From NCBI RefSeq assembly GCF_004136635.1, contig NZ_NOIU01000001.1, forward strand, positions 806,001 to 870,000: a stretch of 64,000 nt of DNA, written 5' to 3'. How positions within the stretch are numbered: position 1 is the first letter of the stretch; every line of letters begins with the position of its first letter. Position numbers and translations under genes: made by a program. The notes under the pieces were generated by a model. It did not search any database. It was not told the origin of the DNA and saw only the letters and a list, made by a program, of their open reading frames with translations. Shown here one piece after another: positions 33,440 through 42,708 of this stretch. The stretch is from Rothia halotolerans. GTDB lineage: Bacteria > Actinomycetota > Actinomycetes > Actinomycetales > Micrococcaceae.

Positions 33440-36112
33440 ATGTCCCCCAACACCCAGAAGCCCTCCTCCACCCCGCTCCGTCGAGAACGCGTTCAGCTGC
33501 GCATCGACCAGCTGAACGCCCGGAGGCTGCAGCTCCAGTCGCAGGAGAGCTACTTCAAGTCCTCCCACTTCGCTCGACTGATCGACTCCGACAGTCCTGC
33601 GGACGACCTCCGTCCTTCGCGCAGCCTGAGCGAGTACACCCAGCGGGTGCACAAGTATCAGCGTCGTGATCTGGTGCAGGAGATCGCAGCTGAAGCGGCG
33701 ATGCTGCCCGACCATCTCGGCTCGCGGCTCCTCCGCCCTCATCCCTACCGCGTGGGGATCGTCGCGGACCAATTCCTCTACGAGACGTTCGAAGGCACCG
33801 CCAACCTCGTCTACATCACGCCTGAGAACTACCGGGAGACGGCGTCCGGGGTGGACGTCCTCCTCGTGGCCTCCACCTGGACGGGCGTAGGAGGAGAGTG
33901 GCGGAGCGGGGCGGCCAAGAACCTGCTGAAGAACGACGTCATGCCCTTTTTCAAGGCGCAGGGCATCCCGGTGATCTTCTACTCCAAGGAGGATCCCCCC
34001 AACTACGGGAAGTTCCTGCCGTACGCCGCAGTCGCGGACTTCATCGTCACCTCGGCCGAGGAGAAGATCCCCGACTACATGACGAGCTGCCCTCAGGCAC
34101 AGGGGTACGGGGCCGTCACCTTCGGGGTGAGCCCCAAGCACCACAATCCGGTGGGCTCCAGGAAGAACCGCCGCGACGAGGTGATCTTCGCGGGGTCCTG
34201 GCTCGGCCACAAGTACCCCCAGCGGCGCGCGCACGCTCGCAACATCTTCGACGGCGTCCAGGACGCGGGCCGCGACCTGCTCATCCTGGATCGCAACTCG
34301 GAGCTCGGGAACCCCGACTACTGCTACCCGGAGGAGTACATCTCCTCGCTGGGGCCGGCGGTCGACCACAGCCTGCTGATGAAGATCCAGCGCATCACGG
34401 ACCTTCAGATCAACCTGAACTCCGTCTACGGCTCATCGACGATGTTCGCCAACCGAGTCGTCGAGCTGCAGGCCATGGGTGCCTCGGTGCTGTCCAACTA
34501 CTCGATGGGCGTCAACGACCAGTTCCCGAGCGTCCTCCTCGGGGACAGCCGCAAAGAGGTCGAGGCCATCGTCAGCTCCCGGGGCACCCCCCATCAGATC
34601 TATGCGGATCAGATGCGCGGCCTGCGCACCGCGTACTCCCATTACCTCGCACGCGACAGGATGGGGGAAATCCTCACGCTCGCAGGGTTCCCCGTCGATC
34701 GGGTCCAGCCGCGAGTCGCTCTCCTCACGCAGGAGGGCGTCTCACCGGAAGAGCTGGCCCTGCAGCCTCAGACGTACCGGAACACCGAGTTCCTCGGGGC
34801 GGACGCCGATGCGGCCGAGATGGAGAAGTTCGACCTGGTTCTCCCCCTCTCCAAGGACCTCTCCTACGATCCCTACGTCGTCGAGGACCTGGTCAACGGC
34901 TTCAAGTACGCGGACGTCGATTTCATCGAGAAGTCCCTGGACCTCTCCGCGGACGCCGGCCATCAGCAGGTCGAGCGTCCGACCCGGGGGGCGTGCGTTG
35001 CATACGACGCCGAGGCCTACCTGGGCCGCAAGGAGATGGCAGGCGGCTACCAGATCGACCCGTTCGGCGCCCGGCCGGTCGTCGAGACGGTCGAGCTGCA
35101 GACGGACGCGGACGGCGTCGAATCCGTGAGGGGAGAGCTCCCCGCCAAGTCCTTGTCGGTGATCGTCCCGATCTTCAACAACGGGCTTCATCTTCGAGAC
35201 AAGTGCTTCAGGTCCCTGAGGCGCTCCTCGGTCTTCGACCAGATGGAGATCATCCTCGTGGACGACGGGTCCACGGATGGCATCACCCCGTTCATCGCAC
35301 GGGACCTCGCCCGAGAGTTCCCCGACTCGGTGCGCGCCTACTTCAACGCGCCGGGCGGCTCCGGAAGCGCCTCGCGTCCGCGCAACCAGGGGCTCGACCT
35401 CGCCACCTGCGAGTTCGTGACCTACCTGGATCCTGACAACGAGGCCGTCGAGGACGGCTACGCCAAGCTGCTGCGCATGATGCAGAGCCACAAGGACATG
35501 GACTTCGCCATCGGTAACATGTCCAAGTGGTCCACCAGCCGGCGCAAGGTGGGCAACTCCGGGCCTCTCCGCAAGAGCCTGCGGGCTCCCGCGGCGCTGC
35601 CGAAGTCCACCACTCTCCGCAGGACCGGACCCGGCTCCATCGCCTCCATCAATTTCCAGCCGATGAGCATCCAGGCGCTCGTGGCACGCACCGACTGGCT
35701 GCGTTCGACGGGCATCCGTCAGCCCGAGGGGGCCCTCGGGCAGGACTCGCTCATGTTCCAGGAGATGCTGGAGGCCAGCGAGCTGATCGGCGTCACCGCC
35801 ACGGTGATCCACGTGTACTACGGGGCGGTCTCCAACTCCGTCGTCAATACACTGCAGCCGAAGTTCTACCGGAAGTACTTCCCGCTGGAGCGTGCCCGCA
35901 TCGACTGGCTGGAGCGGACGAACCTCATGGGCGCGTACCGTGAACGACGCCTGCGTCCGTACTTCACCGGTTGGTACCTGCATAAGTACAACAAGAACGT
36001 CTCCGAAGAGCACAAGCCTGAGTGCAAAGAGCTCATCGAAGGACTAGCGGATCTGTACGATCTGACGGTCCTGGAGGACCAGGACGGGGTCCTCTCCCTG
36101 GCGGACGGCTGA
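33440..36112 (+). CDS. Two-domain glycosyltransferase (CgeB-like plus GT2)
   Basis: Protein of 890 aa, related to the enzyme at 29745. The N-terminal half (about 100-420) carries LLVASTWTGVGGEW and FYSKEDPPNYGKF, the same blocks as the paralogue. A GT2 domain runs from about 569 to 800: LSVIVPIFNNGLHLRDKC, IILVDDGSTDG, the YLDPDNEAVEDGY acidic motif near residue 664, and GQDSLMFQEMLEA. An N-terminal coiled-coil-like segment matches the preceding small protein. It is probably bifunctional, transferring two sugars to the growing glycopolymer on the cytoplasmic side. It is the last gene of the rightward operon, followed by a strong terminator. Confidence 0.82.
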   Translation: MSPNTQKPSSTPLRRERVQLRIDQLNARRLQLQSQESYFKSSHFARLIDSDSPADDLRPSRSLSEYTQRVHKYQRRDLVQEIAAEAAMLPDHLGSRLLRPHPYRVGIVADQFLYETFEGTANLVYITPENYRETASGVDVLLVASTWTGVGGEWRSGAAKNLLKNDVMPFFKAQGIPVIFYSKEDPPNYGKFLPYAAVADFIVTSAEEKIPDYMTSCPQAQGYGAVTFGVSPKHHNPVGSRKNRRDEVIFAGSWLGHKYPQRRAHARNIFDGVQDAGRDLLILDRNSELGNPDYCYPEEYISSLGPAVDHSLLMKIQRITDLQINLNSVYGSSTMFANRVVELQAMGASVLSNYSMGVNDQFPSVLLGDSRKEVEAIVSSRGTPHQIYADQMRGLRTAYSHYLARDRMGEILTLAGFPVDRVQPRVALLTQEGVSPEELALQPQTYRNTEFLGADADAAEMEKFDLVLPLSKDLSYDPYVVEDLVNGFKYADVDFIEKSLDLSADAGHQQVERPTRGACVAYDAEAYLGRKEMAGGYQIDPFGARPVVETVELQTDADGVESVRGELPAKSLSVIVPIFNNGLHLRDKCFRSLRRSSVFDQMEIILVDDGSTDGITPFIARDLAREFPDSVRAYFNAPGGSGSASRPRNQGLDLATCEFVTYLDPDNEAVEDGYAKLLRMMQSHKDMDFAIGNMSKWSTSRRKVGNSGPLRKSLRAPAALPKSTTLRRTGPGSIASINFQPMSIQALVARTDWLRSTGIRQPEGALGQDSLMFQEMLEASELIGVTATVIHVYYGAVSNSVVNTLQPKFYRKYFPLERARIDWLERTNLMGAYRERRLRPYFTGWYLHKYNKNVSEEHKPECKELIEGLADLYDLTVLEDQDGVLSLADG

Positions 36113-36132
36113 GGCCCGCCTGAGAGACCATA

Positions 36133-36177
36133 GGGGCCTCCCCCATCCGATGCATCGGATGGGGGAGGCCCCTTTTT
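36133..36177. terminator. 40-bp perfect-palindrome terminator
   Basis: Bases 36133-36172 are a perfect 40-bp palindrome (each half GGGGCCTCCCCCATCCGATG), followed by five T. It terminates the rightward glycosyltransferase operon and, being symmetrical, may also stop the leftward transcript. Confidence 0.92.
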
Positions 36178-36322
36178 CTGTTCTGCTGGTATCGCCTCGC
36201 ATGAGGATGGCACTGTACCGAAGAGGGAGGCCATTCCATCGAAACATCCGCGTTCGATACCAGTTCAGGACCGTACCGGTGCTCCAGCGATAGACGAACA
36301 GATCATCAGATCCTGAAGCGCC

Positions 36323-38242
36323 TCAGTCCCCGTGGCCGGTTTCTTCATATGCGAGAACATCCGTGACAGAGGCCCTGAACCATGATTCGGTGCCCATTGT
36401 CCGGAGTGGCTTCAACTCGATCCAGATCCTGTCGCCGAGGACAGCCTCGGGGATCTCGACGACCTCAGCGAGTGCAGATTCAGACATATCTACCGCGCGC
36501 AGGGTCTGGTCGCCCACGCCGACCTCGATTTTCATATACCCGGCACCCCTACGTGCTGCCCATCGATTGCGGAACACTAGACGAGCAGCGCCTCTCTCGC
36601 GGGAGAATTCCCACTCCCGTCGCATAGCAGATCCCGCCACGTAGGTGTGCTCGTCCAGGGCCATCGGCCCCTCCGGCGAATACACGGTCTCCTCACCGGC
36701 CGGGCTTCTCCAGACCTGTCGATCCGTCGGACGCCCTGCAGCCCGTTCGATGAGAGATTTCTCTTCTTCATACAGACGGGTTCTGGCCTCCATGGACGGG
36801 TAGCTGTTCAGGTCGAAGCTGTTGAGCAGCGGGTATTCCTGATCGATCACCTGAAACATGCTGGACTCGTCCTGCCTCTCAGAGAAGGGGAATGCCAGGA
36901 AGAGGTCCAGGAGACGACGCTGGTTGATGGGCATCCATACATCGAAAGCGATGTCCGTTTCATTGGACACTTCGCTGATGAAACGGCCCATGCGCACCTC
37001 CCAGTACGCGAGGTCGGTGATCTGGTAGTCAGAGGAGATCACCGGGTCTTCGAATCGTTTCATCTCTTCGCGAGTCGCCTCGGCGCAGATCGCGAGTTCG
37101 TCGCTCTTCATGTCGCGTATCGAGGTTGCCAGCAAGAATTTCTCTACCGCCCGGTGCCAGTCCTTTCCCGGGGGAAGGCCGAGATGCGCTCGAACGGTCT
37201 CGACGAGGTTCCCTCGGTAGAAGAGAGTACGACGATCGGGAAAGCTCTCGAGGTAGAGCGGAAGGATATAACGTCCGTGAATATGTATGGAATTCCTGTC
37301 GAGGACATCGCTGTCAATATGCTTAAGCTTCTCGGAATCGAGGTAAAGCGATCGATGACGAAGTCCCATCGCTGACGCGATACGGTCCGCTCTCTCGAGA
37401 TCGAGCTTCAGACTCTTCTTGAACTTGCTTTCCTGCGGGCTGCCCGGAAGCGGCCCATAGGTGAAAGCATCGAACTGCTCTTCCTGGCCTTTGACGAATG
37501 AAAGCAGGAGTCGGGAGTCGATGCCCGCCGTGACAGACATGACGTTGGGCCGGCCCAGGGCGAGGACGGCGTCGAGCTGGGCGTGCCAGATCCTCCCGAT
37601 CTCCCGCGCCTTCTCCTCAGCGGTCCACCCCATGAAAGGGTTGTTCCGAAACGGGAAGAAGCGTCTCTCGTTCCGTTCTTCGAGTTCAAGACGGTGGTTG
37701 GGGAGCAAGGCCCGAATATTGGCATCACGAGTGTGCTCCCATCGACCGCCGATCGTCAGCCGGCTCAGCGGATGGGGGTTCGGCACTTCCTCTCGCAGGC
37801 GTTCCAGGATGTCGAAATGGGATGAGACCACTCCAGAGTCCGTCCGCCAGTACACGGTCCTGCCGCCGTGGGCATCGTGATAGATGCGAGTCTTCCCCTG
37901 CACATGGAGAAGCACGCAGTAGCGACCACCCATTTCATAGAGAAGATCCTCGACCTTCGTCATCTCCTGAGGGTCCTCGTGCGCAGCAGTGAGGAGTGAC
38001 TCGGCCAGGCCGTCCGTTCTCACCGTCCCCGTCACAGGATCGAACAGCAGGCCAAGCCCTATGAGTACGACCCAATCCGCAGAGTCGCGGACAACATCGC
38101 GGTCGGCCAGTTCTTCGATGTCCACCGATGCGCCGCCCGGCAGATCCATTCTCTCGAAGGCAGCGGTCGGGGCCGTCTCCGGGACGGTGTAATCCGCCGG
38201 ATAGAAAACAAAGCCTCTCGGATACAGGGTCACATCATACAT
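36323..38242 (-). CDS. Asparagine-synthase-like protein of the polysaccharide locus
   Basis: Protein of about 639 aa. The central part has the PP-loop of asparagine synthetases (VMSVTAGIDSRLLLSF, near residue 237), which binds ATP to adenylate a carboxylate. The N-terminal domain resembles the amidotransferase fold (GGRYCVLLHVQGKTRIYHDA) but there is no Cys after the initiator, so it cannot hydrolyse glutamine in the normal way. The last 130 residues are an extra beta-rich domain. Family members in glycan clusters amidate uronic acids; here ManNAcA is the obvious candidate, by inference. ATG 38242 was chosen for its AAGGA site. Base composition is less GC-rich than the flanks. Confidence 0.72.
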   Translation of the reverse strand: MYDVTLYPRGFVFYPADYTVPETAPTAAFERMDLPGGASVDIEELADRDVVRDSADWVVLIGLGLLFDPVTGTVRTDGLAESLLTAAHEDPQEMTKVEDLLYEMGGRYCVLLHVQGKTRIYHDAHGGRTVYWRTDSGVVSSHFDILERLREEVPNPHPLSRLTIGGRWEHTRDANIRALLPNHRLELEERNERRFFPFRNNPFMGWTAEEKAREIGRIWHAQLDAVLALGRPNVMSVTAGIDSRLLLSFVKGQEEQFDAFTYGPLPGSPQESKFKKSLKLDLERADRIASAMGLRHRSLYLDSEKLKHIDSDVLDRNSIHIHGRYILPLYLESFPDRRTLFYRGNLVETVRAHLGLPPGKDWHRAVEKFLLATSIRDMKSDELAICAEATREEMKRFEDPVISSDYQITDLAYWEVRMGRFISEVSNETDIAFDVWMPINQRRLLDLFLAFPFSERQDESSMFQVIDQEYPLLNSFDLNSYPSMEARTRLYEEEKSLIERAAGRPTDRQVWRSPAGEETVYSPEGPMALDEHTYVAGSAMRREWEFSRERGAARLVFRNRWAARRGAGYMKIEVGVGDQTLRAVDMSESALAEVVEIPEAVLGDRIWIELKPLRTMGTESWFRASVTDVLAYEETGHGD

Positions 38243-38259
38243 ATGGGAATCCTTCAGAA

Positions 38260-38772
38260 TCACAGCCGCTGGGAGTCGATCGAGAAGATCGCTGTTCGAG
38301 CCCATTTTCTTACAGAGTGGGGAATCTCTTCCTCCGCACGCAGGCCTACCCAGGCCGACTGTCCCGGCCCGATGAGCGGGATGTCCATGGCGTGGAGCCC
38401 CTCCGCCTCTGCTATAGGCGTCGCTTCGCTGAGGTCACCGTCCACTCCCACCCTCAGCGAGAGCGGGAGGTCACGCACAGCCGCGTCGGTCGAGATCAGG
38501 AACCTCATCCGCATCGGGAAGGAACCGTTCCTCCGCCTCTGCACATTCACGACGCCAGGTGCGCAGAGCTGCGGCGGAAGCCACAGCATATCCTGCGGCT
38601 CCCTGAGGATGGCGTGCTTCATCAGGACCGTTCCGGCCGCGTTTTCCGTGGTCCAACTCGTATGCCCCGGAATACCGCCCTTCCGGTTGTTCCGATAGTC
38701 ATCGCGCATTAACTTGTAGGTGGAGTACACAGACGGTCTTCTCCATCGAAGATCATCGTGGTCAGTCATCAT
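38260..38772 (-). CDS. Hypothetical protein of the polysaccharide locus
   Basis: Protein of 170 aa with no recognised domain, signal peptide or membrane segment. It begins MMTDHDDLRWRRPSVYSTYK and its second half has alternating strands (RMRFLISTDAAVRDLPLSLR, HAMDIPLIGPGQSAWVGLR) that suggest a beta-sandwich, perhaps carbohydrate-related. It overlaps the pyruvyl transferase stop by 11 nt and precedes the asparagine-synthase-like gene by 17 nt, so it is part of the leftward operon. The C-terminal domain of the next gene product has a similar strand-rich look, but I cannot show homology. Confidence 0.6.
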   Translation of the reverse strand: MMTDHDDLRWRRPSVYSTYKLMRDDYRNNRKGGIPGHTSWTTENAAGTVLMKHAILREPQDMLWLPPQLCAPGVVNVQRRRNGSFPMRMRFLISTDAAVRDLPLSLRVGVDGDLSEATPIAEAEGLHAMDIPLIGPGQSAWVGLRAEEEIPHSVRKWARTAIFSIDSQRL

Positions 38773-40195
38773 CTTCTACAGTCTCCTCCTGGGATGCGGC
38801 TTGCCTATCGATCAGTTCATCGAGCGACTTCTCGATCCCCTTGATCGATGCCTTGATAGACCCTTCGTGCTCTTTGCTCATCGTCTCCGCCAAGACGCGA
38901 TTGATGGTGGCCAATGCCTGGATCTGAGTCTTGGATGTATCGATGGGACGCTCGAACCCCTTTCGAAGCGCCGCCTCTAGCCAGGAGAGAGTCCGGACCT
39001 TCAGCGCATCGATGCGGGCCGCGGTATGCGCCTTCTGACGTACCGCGACACCGCAAGCATCGACCATCTCCGTCACCACCTGCGCCGCGGCTCTGTCGTC
39101 CAGACGGACAGAGCATTCTCCGAGCTCCAGAAGATCGAAGAGGCCGGGCATCTTATGTCCGTGGGTCTGCGAATAGATGCCGACGACGGGAACGCCTTGG
39201 GCGCTCGCGAGTATCGCTGCGTGGAAACGGGAGGTCACCAGCACACCCGGAGCGCGCATGCATTCTAAGAACGCCGAGAAATCCTCTGGATCCTCCAGGC
39301 GGATGCCGCTGTCCGGGAACTCTTCATGGAGGCCTTCGAAGAGCGCCAGCGATATCTCGCGATCTGCCAAGGTCTGCACCACGATCGTCACGCGGTGCCC
39401 CGCACGCAGCTGCCTTCTCCCGAATTCAGCGTACGTCTGGTACGCGGCGGAATCACGGAAATTCGAGTTCCGGTTCTTGGTCTGGACGAAGGCGCTGCGC
39501 CGAGACCCCGCTCTCAGCCCGTAGTCCTCCAGGCGCAGGACCATCCCATAGTGCGTGACGTCCCGTTCCCCGTCATCGTCCTCCTTGCGCTTCAGCCCCT
39601 TCGCGAAGAAACCGGGGTCCAACAGCACCGGCGTGTCCTCGGAGGGTTCCTGGCCCACGATCTCCGGCGACGTGGTCTCCCGAAAGGCCATGCCGACAGG
39701 AAGCCTCTTCAAAAGGTTCATGAGCGTCTCACCGAACGGCGTTCGAAACGGGCCCATGGTGGAGGGCATGACGACGACGGGGGTTCGTGCCCGGTTCGAT
39801 GCCATCACGGGAAGAGCACGCCACAGGAGATCCCGGAAATTCTCCTGCGTTGCGGATTCGAAGAAATGTTCGCCGGAGTTGATGATGATGAAGTCGAGAG
39901 ACCGCAGCTTGAAATCTCGGATGAAGCCGTCCAAGGCGGAGACGTAGTCATTGAGCTGCATCAGTTCACGCGATGCGCTCTTCGAGGCCCCGTCCAGCGG
40001 AGCATCGAGAAGGGCCATCGACTGCAGGCTCTCCCTGGAGGGCTCAGAATACTTGTCCGATGGGTTCAGCCTCACCGCGAAGGACTGTTCGACGTCGACG
40101 TCGAGGCTCTGCAGCATCTCGACGAGTCCGGAGTTGATGGCGAGGTCCCCCCAGTTGGAGGCTGCGTGGCCATAGAAGACTGCGACTCTTGTCAT
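38762..40195 (-). CDS. Polysaccharide pyruvyl transferase family protein
   Basis: Enzyme of 477 aa of the CsaB/WcaK type, which transfers a pyruvyl group from phosphoenolpyruvate to a sugar as a ketal. N-terminal YGHAASNWGDLAINSGLVEM is the typical opening block, VVVMPSTMGPF sits mid-protein, and the C-terminal VTSRFHAAILASAQGVPVVG is the strongest signature. The last 70 residues are helical and may form a coiled coil. It overlaps the upstream glycosyltransferase by ATGA. It would add a negative charge or an anchor for SLH-type proteins to the glycopolymer. Confidence 0.85.
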   Translation of the reverse strand: MTRVAVFYGHAASNWGDLAINSGLVEMLQSLDVDVEQSFAVRLNPSDKYSEPSRESLQSMALLDAPLDGASKSASRELMQLNDYVSALDGFIRDFKLRSLDFIIINSGEHFFESATQENFRDLLWRALPVMASNRARTPVVVMPSTMGPFRTPFGETLMNLLKRLPVGMAFRETTSPEIVGQEPSEDTPVLLDPGFFAKGLKRKEDDDGERDVTHYGMVLRLEDYGLRAGSRRSAFVQTKNRNSNFRDSAAYQTYAEFGRRQLRAGHRVTIVVQTLADREISLALFEGLHEEFPDSGIRLEDPEDFSAFLECMRAPGVLVTSRFHAAILASAQGVPVVGIYSQTHGHKMPGLFDLLELGECSVRLDDRAAAQVVTEMVDACGVAVRQKAHTAARIDALKVRTLSWLEAALRKGFERPIDTSKTQIQALATINRVLAETMSKEHEGSIKASIKGIEKSLDELIDRQAASQEETVEDDD

Positions 40196-42708
40196 GCCGG
40201 GCCTGCTTTCAGTGTGTGTGCCGTGAGAAGCCCAGCGAAGGCGGAGCCCACCGTCGACCAGCTTCGCTCCTGTTCGACCCAGGTGCGCGCTCTCTTCCTC
40301 ATCGCTGTCATGCGCAGAGGATCGTCCATCGCCACCTGTATCGCATCCGCCAGATCCTCGGGATCATCCTGCCTGACGATGAGCGCCCGCTCGTTGTCTC
40401 CGGCGATCTCCGTCAGAGCCGGAACATCGGAGACGATCACCGTCTTCTCAGAGGCCAACGCCTCGAAGGGCTTCAGGGGAGAGACCGCGACGGTAGCCGG
40501 CGTGCGCTTCCGCGGGTATACGCAGATGTCCACTACACTGTAGAGCTCGTCCACCTCCTCATGGGGGACTCTGCCGGTGAAGCGCACCCTTTCTCCGAGG
40601 TCGAGTTCCTCCGCGAGATGCGTGATATGGGCGTGCACCGCGCCGTCGCCGACCATCAGCCCTTGGAAGGCGGCGCCTCGCGATTTGAGGATGGCCAACG
40701 CCCGCATCAGAACGTCCAGGCCTTCATAATCCACGAACGTTCCGGCGTAGCCGACGACCGGCAGCTCCGAGAGCCAGCCCAGCTTCTCGAGCACGTCGTC
40801 GGACTTGGCCTGCGGAGCGAACCGGTGGGGGTCCACCGCGTTGGGCAGGACGTCCACCGGGGCCGCCAGGGATACCCTTTCCCGGATGATGTCCCGCATG
40901 GCCCCCGTCAGCGTGGATACCGCGTCCGCCGCGCACAGCACCGCGTTCTCGAGGGCCACCGTTCGCGCCCTCCGGCCTTCCATCCGCGACTCGTTCTTGG
41001 CTTCGTAGACCAGCTCCCACATGCCGGAGACCTCATAGACCACCGGCAGGCCGAGGGACTTCGCCGCTATGCAGCCGGGCAGCGCCGAGACATAGGTCGA
41101 GCGGAGATGGACGACTGAAGGCCTCTCCTGCAGGAGGATCTGTCGGTAGTACGAGACCGACTCCTCCATATACGTGTATTCGCCGGCCTTCCTCAGAGAG
41201 CTCGTGCCGATTCGCCGATAGGCGACCCCGTCGAAGTCAGCCTCGTCGATCTCTCCCGGCTCCAGACGATTCTCGCCCTCAGGGAACCCCGGACGTGTGT
41301 AGGCAGCCACCTCGAGACCCTGCTCCCCCAGCGACCGGAGCAGCTGATGAGCACGATTGGCGTACCCTCCGCTCTGTGAGGGTTGGCTCGCGTGAAGGAT
41401 CGATACGACCTTGCCCGGCACCGGTTCGAAGGGCGCCTTCGGGGCGGCCTCCTGTACTTCCGAGAGCTCTGAGAGCATCCGCTGCGCGGCCCGTCCCTCT
41501 CGGACCATCTGCGAGTCACGCTTTGAATTCATGGCGTCGAATGCAGGGTCGCAGAGCCTGTCGAAGTCCGCCGCGCCGTAGAGGGCCCTGACAAGACGTG
41601 GCAGATGATAGGCGCCCCAATGACTCTCAGGAACGTCGTCGAGCAGCCCGAGGGCCTCCTCGTAGAACCCGACCTCGAGGAGAGAGGCCGCGATCTCCTC
41701 TGCCTCTCGTGAGCGCTCACGGCCCGCCACGTGGTAGGCCAGCGCTGACGATATGCTCCTACTCCTGGACAGCAGCGGAAGGATCTCACATGCCTCCTGG
41801 CGCAGCCCGTCGAACAGAAGGGTGCGTCTGCCGCGGAAGGCCGGCTGACGTGCCAACCATACGGCGGCCCCGCCCAGCATCTGGGCGTCAAGCTCACGGA
41901 GCGTACGCCCGGCGAATCGTGCGGTGCCCAGCGTGGAGAGCAGACACCGATCCATGAAGCCTATGAACGTGTAGCTCTTCTGACCGTTCTCCGCTGAGCC
42001 CGAGATCGCCGTGGCGAGGCCCACGGGCACATCGAGCGACAAGGCTTCTCCACGTTCTCTGCACAGCCGCTGGACCTCATGCGCCTGTCGTGCGTTGTCT
42101 GCGATGAGAAGGGGGACGAGGGGGAGCATCTGCGCCCCGGAGAGCAGCAGCGATAAGGATCGCAGGTCGGCGTCGCCGGTGAGATGAACTCTCAGGACGT
42201 CCGGGAAGTAGCCCGGGCCGCCTCCCTCCATCAGGGAGACGAGTTCGGAGAACCACCTCTTCGGATCCACCGCCTCGGGGTTCTCCACGATCTCCCCACC
42301 GACCTGAACGGCCATGCCGATGGAATTGATTCCATGGGGACCGACCGTCACCGAGAGCACCCGGCGATGGTCGAAGTCCGATACCCGAGGCTCGTGCTCT
42401 TTGAGCGCATTGAGCTTGGTCCGATGCCAAGACTTCGTAGCGGACCTAGCCGCTTCCTCCGCCAGAACGCGAGCCATGCTGAGCTGCTCGCTCTCGGTCA
42501 GCACATCCGTGACGAACCGAGCCTGCTTCGGACTTCCCGAGAGCATCGCGGCTCGAAGGTAGATCCGCGACACGAGCTGCGGGCCGGAATGCGGGCGAAG
42601 AGAGTTGCAGACGCGGGACATGCGCCCTTCCAGACTCGTCTCGGCACCGCTGTCCAAGTACTCCGCCAGGTTCCAGAGTGTAGTGATGAGCGACGTCTGC
42701 TCAGGCAT
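40192..42708 (-). CDS. Large GT4-type glycosyltransferase
   Basis: Protein of 838 aa. The C-terminal 400 residues are a GT4 enzyme: VSILHASQPSQSGGYANRAH, DVLPNAVDPHRFAP, VVGYAGTFVDYEGLDVLMRAL, VRFTGRVPHEEV and the sugar-nucleotide site VAVSPLKPFEALASEKTVIV. The first 430 residues are unusual: helical, with no known motif apart from short helix pairs (EALGLLDDVPESHW) suggestive of TPR-like repeats. The plan matches the shorter GT4 at 46650. The start directly follows the stop of the upstream gene (TAGATG). It is probably a chain-building enzyme of the locus. Confidence 0.82.
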   Translation of the reverse strand: MPEQTSLITTLWNLAEYLDSGAETSLEGRMSRVCNSLRPHSGPQLVSRIYLRAAMLSGSPKQARFVTDVLTESEQLSMARVLAEEAARSATKSWHRTKLNALKEHEPRVSDFDHRRVLSVTVGPHGINSIGMAVQVGGEIVENPEAVDPKRWFSELVSLMEGGGPGYFPDVLRVHLTGDADLRSLSLLLSGAQMLPLVPLLIADNARQAHEVQRLCRERGEALSLDVPVGLATAISGSAENGQKSYTFIGFMDRCLLSTLGTARFAGRTLRELDAQMLGGAAVWLARQPAFRGRRTLLFDGLRQEACEILPLLSRSRSISSALAYHVAGRERSREAEEIAASLLEVGFYEEALGLLDDVPESHWGAYHLPRLVRALYGAADFDRLCDPAFDAMNSKRDSQMVREGRAAQRMLSELSEVQEAAPKAPFEPVPGKVVSILHASQPSQSGGYANRAHQLLRSLGEQGLEVAAYTRPGFPEGENRLEPGEIDEADFDGVAYRRIGTSSLRKAGEYTYMEESVSYYRQILLQERPSVVHLRSTYVSALPGCIAAKSLGLPVVYEVSGMWELVYEAKNESRMEGRRARTVALENAVLCAADAVSTLTGAMRDIIRERVSLAAPVDVLPNAVDPHRFAPQAKSDDVLEKLGWLSELPVVGYAGTFVDYEGLDVLMRALAILKSRGAAFQGLMVGDGAVHAHITHLAEELDLGERVRFTGRVPHEEVDELYSVVDICVYPRKRTPATVAVSPLKPFEALASEKTVIVSDVPALTEIAGDNERALIVRQDDPEDLADAIQVAMDDPLRMTAMRKRARTWVEQERSWSTVGSAFAGLLTAHTLKAGPA

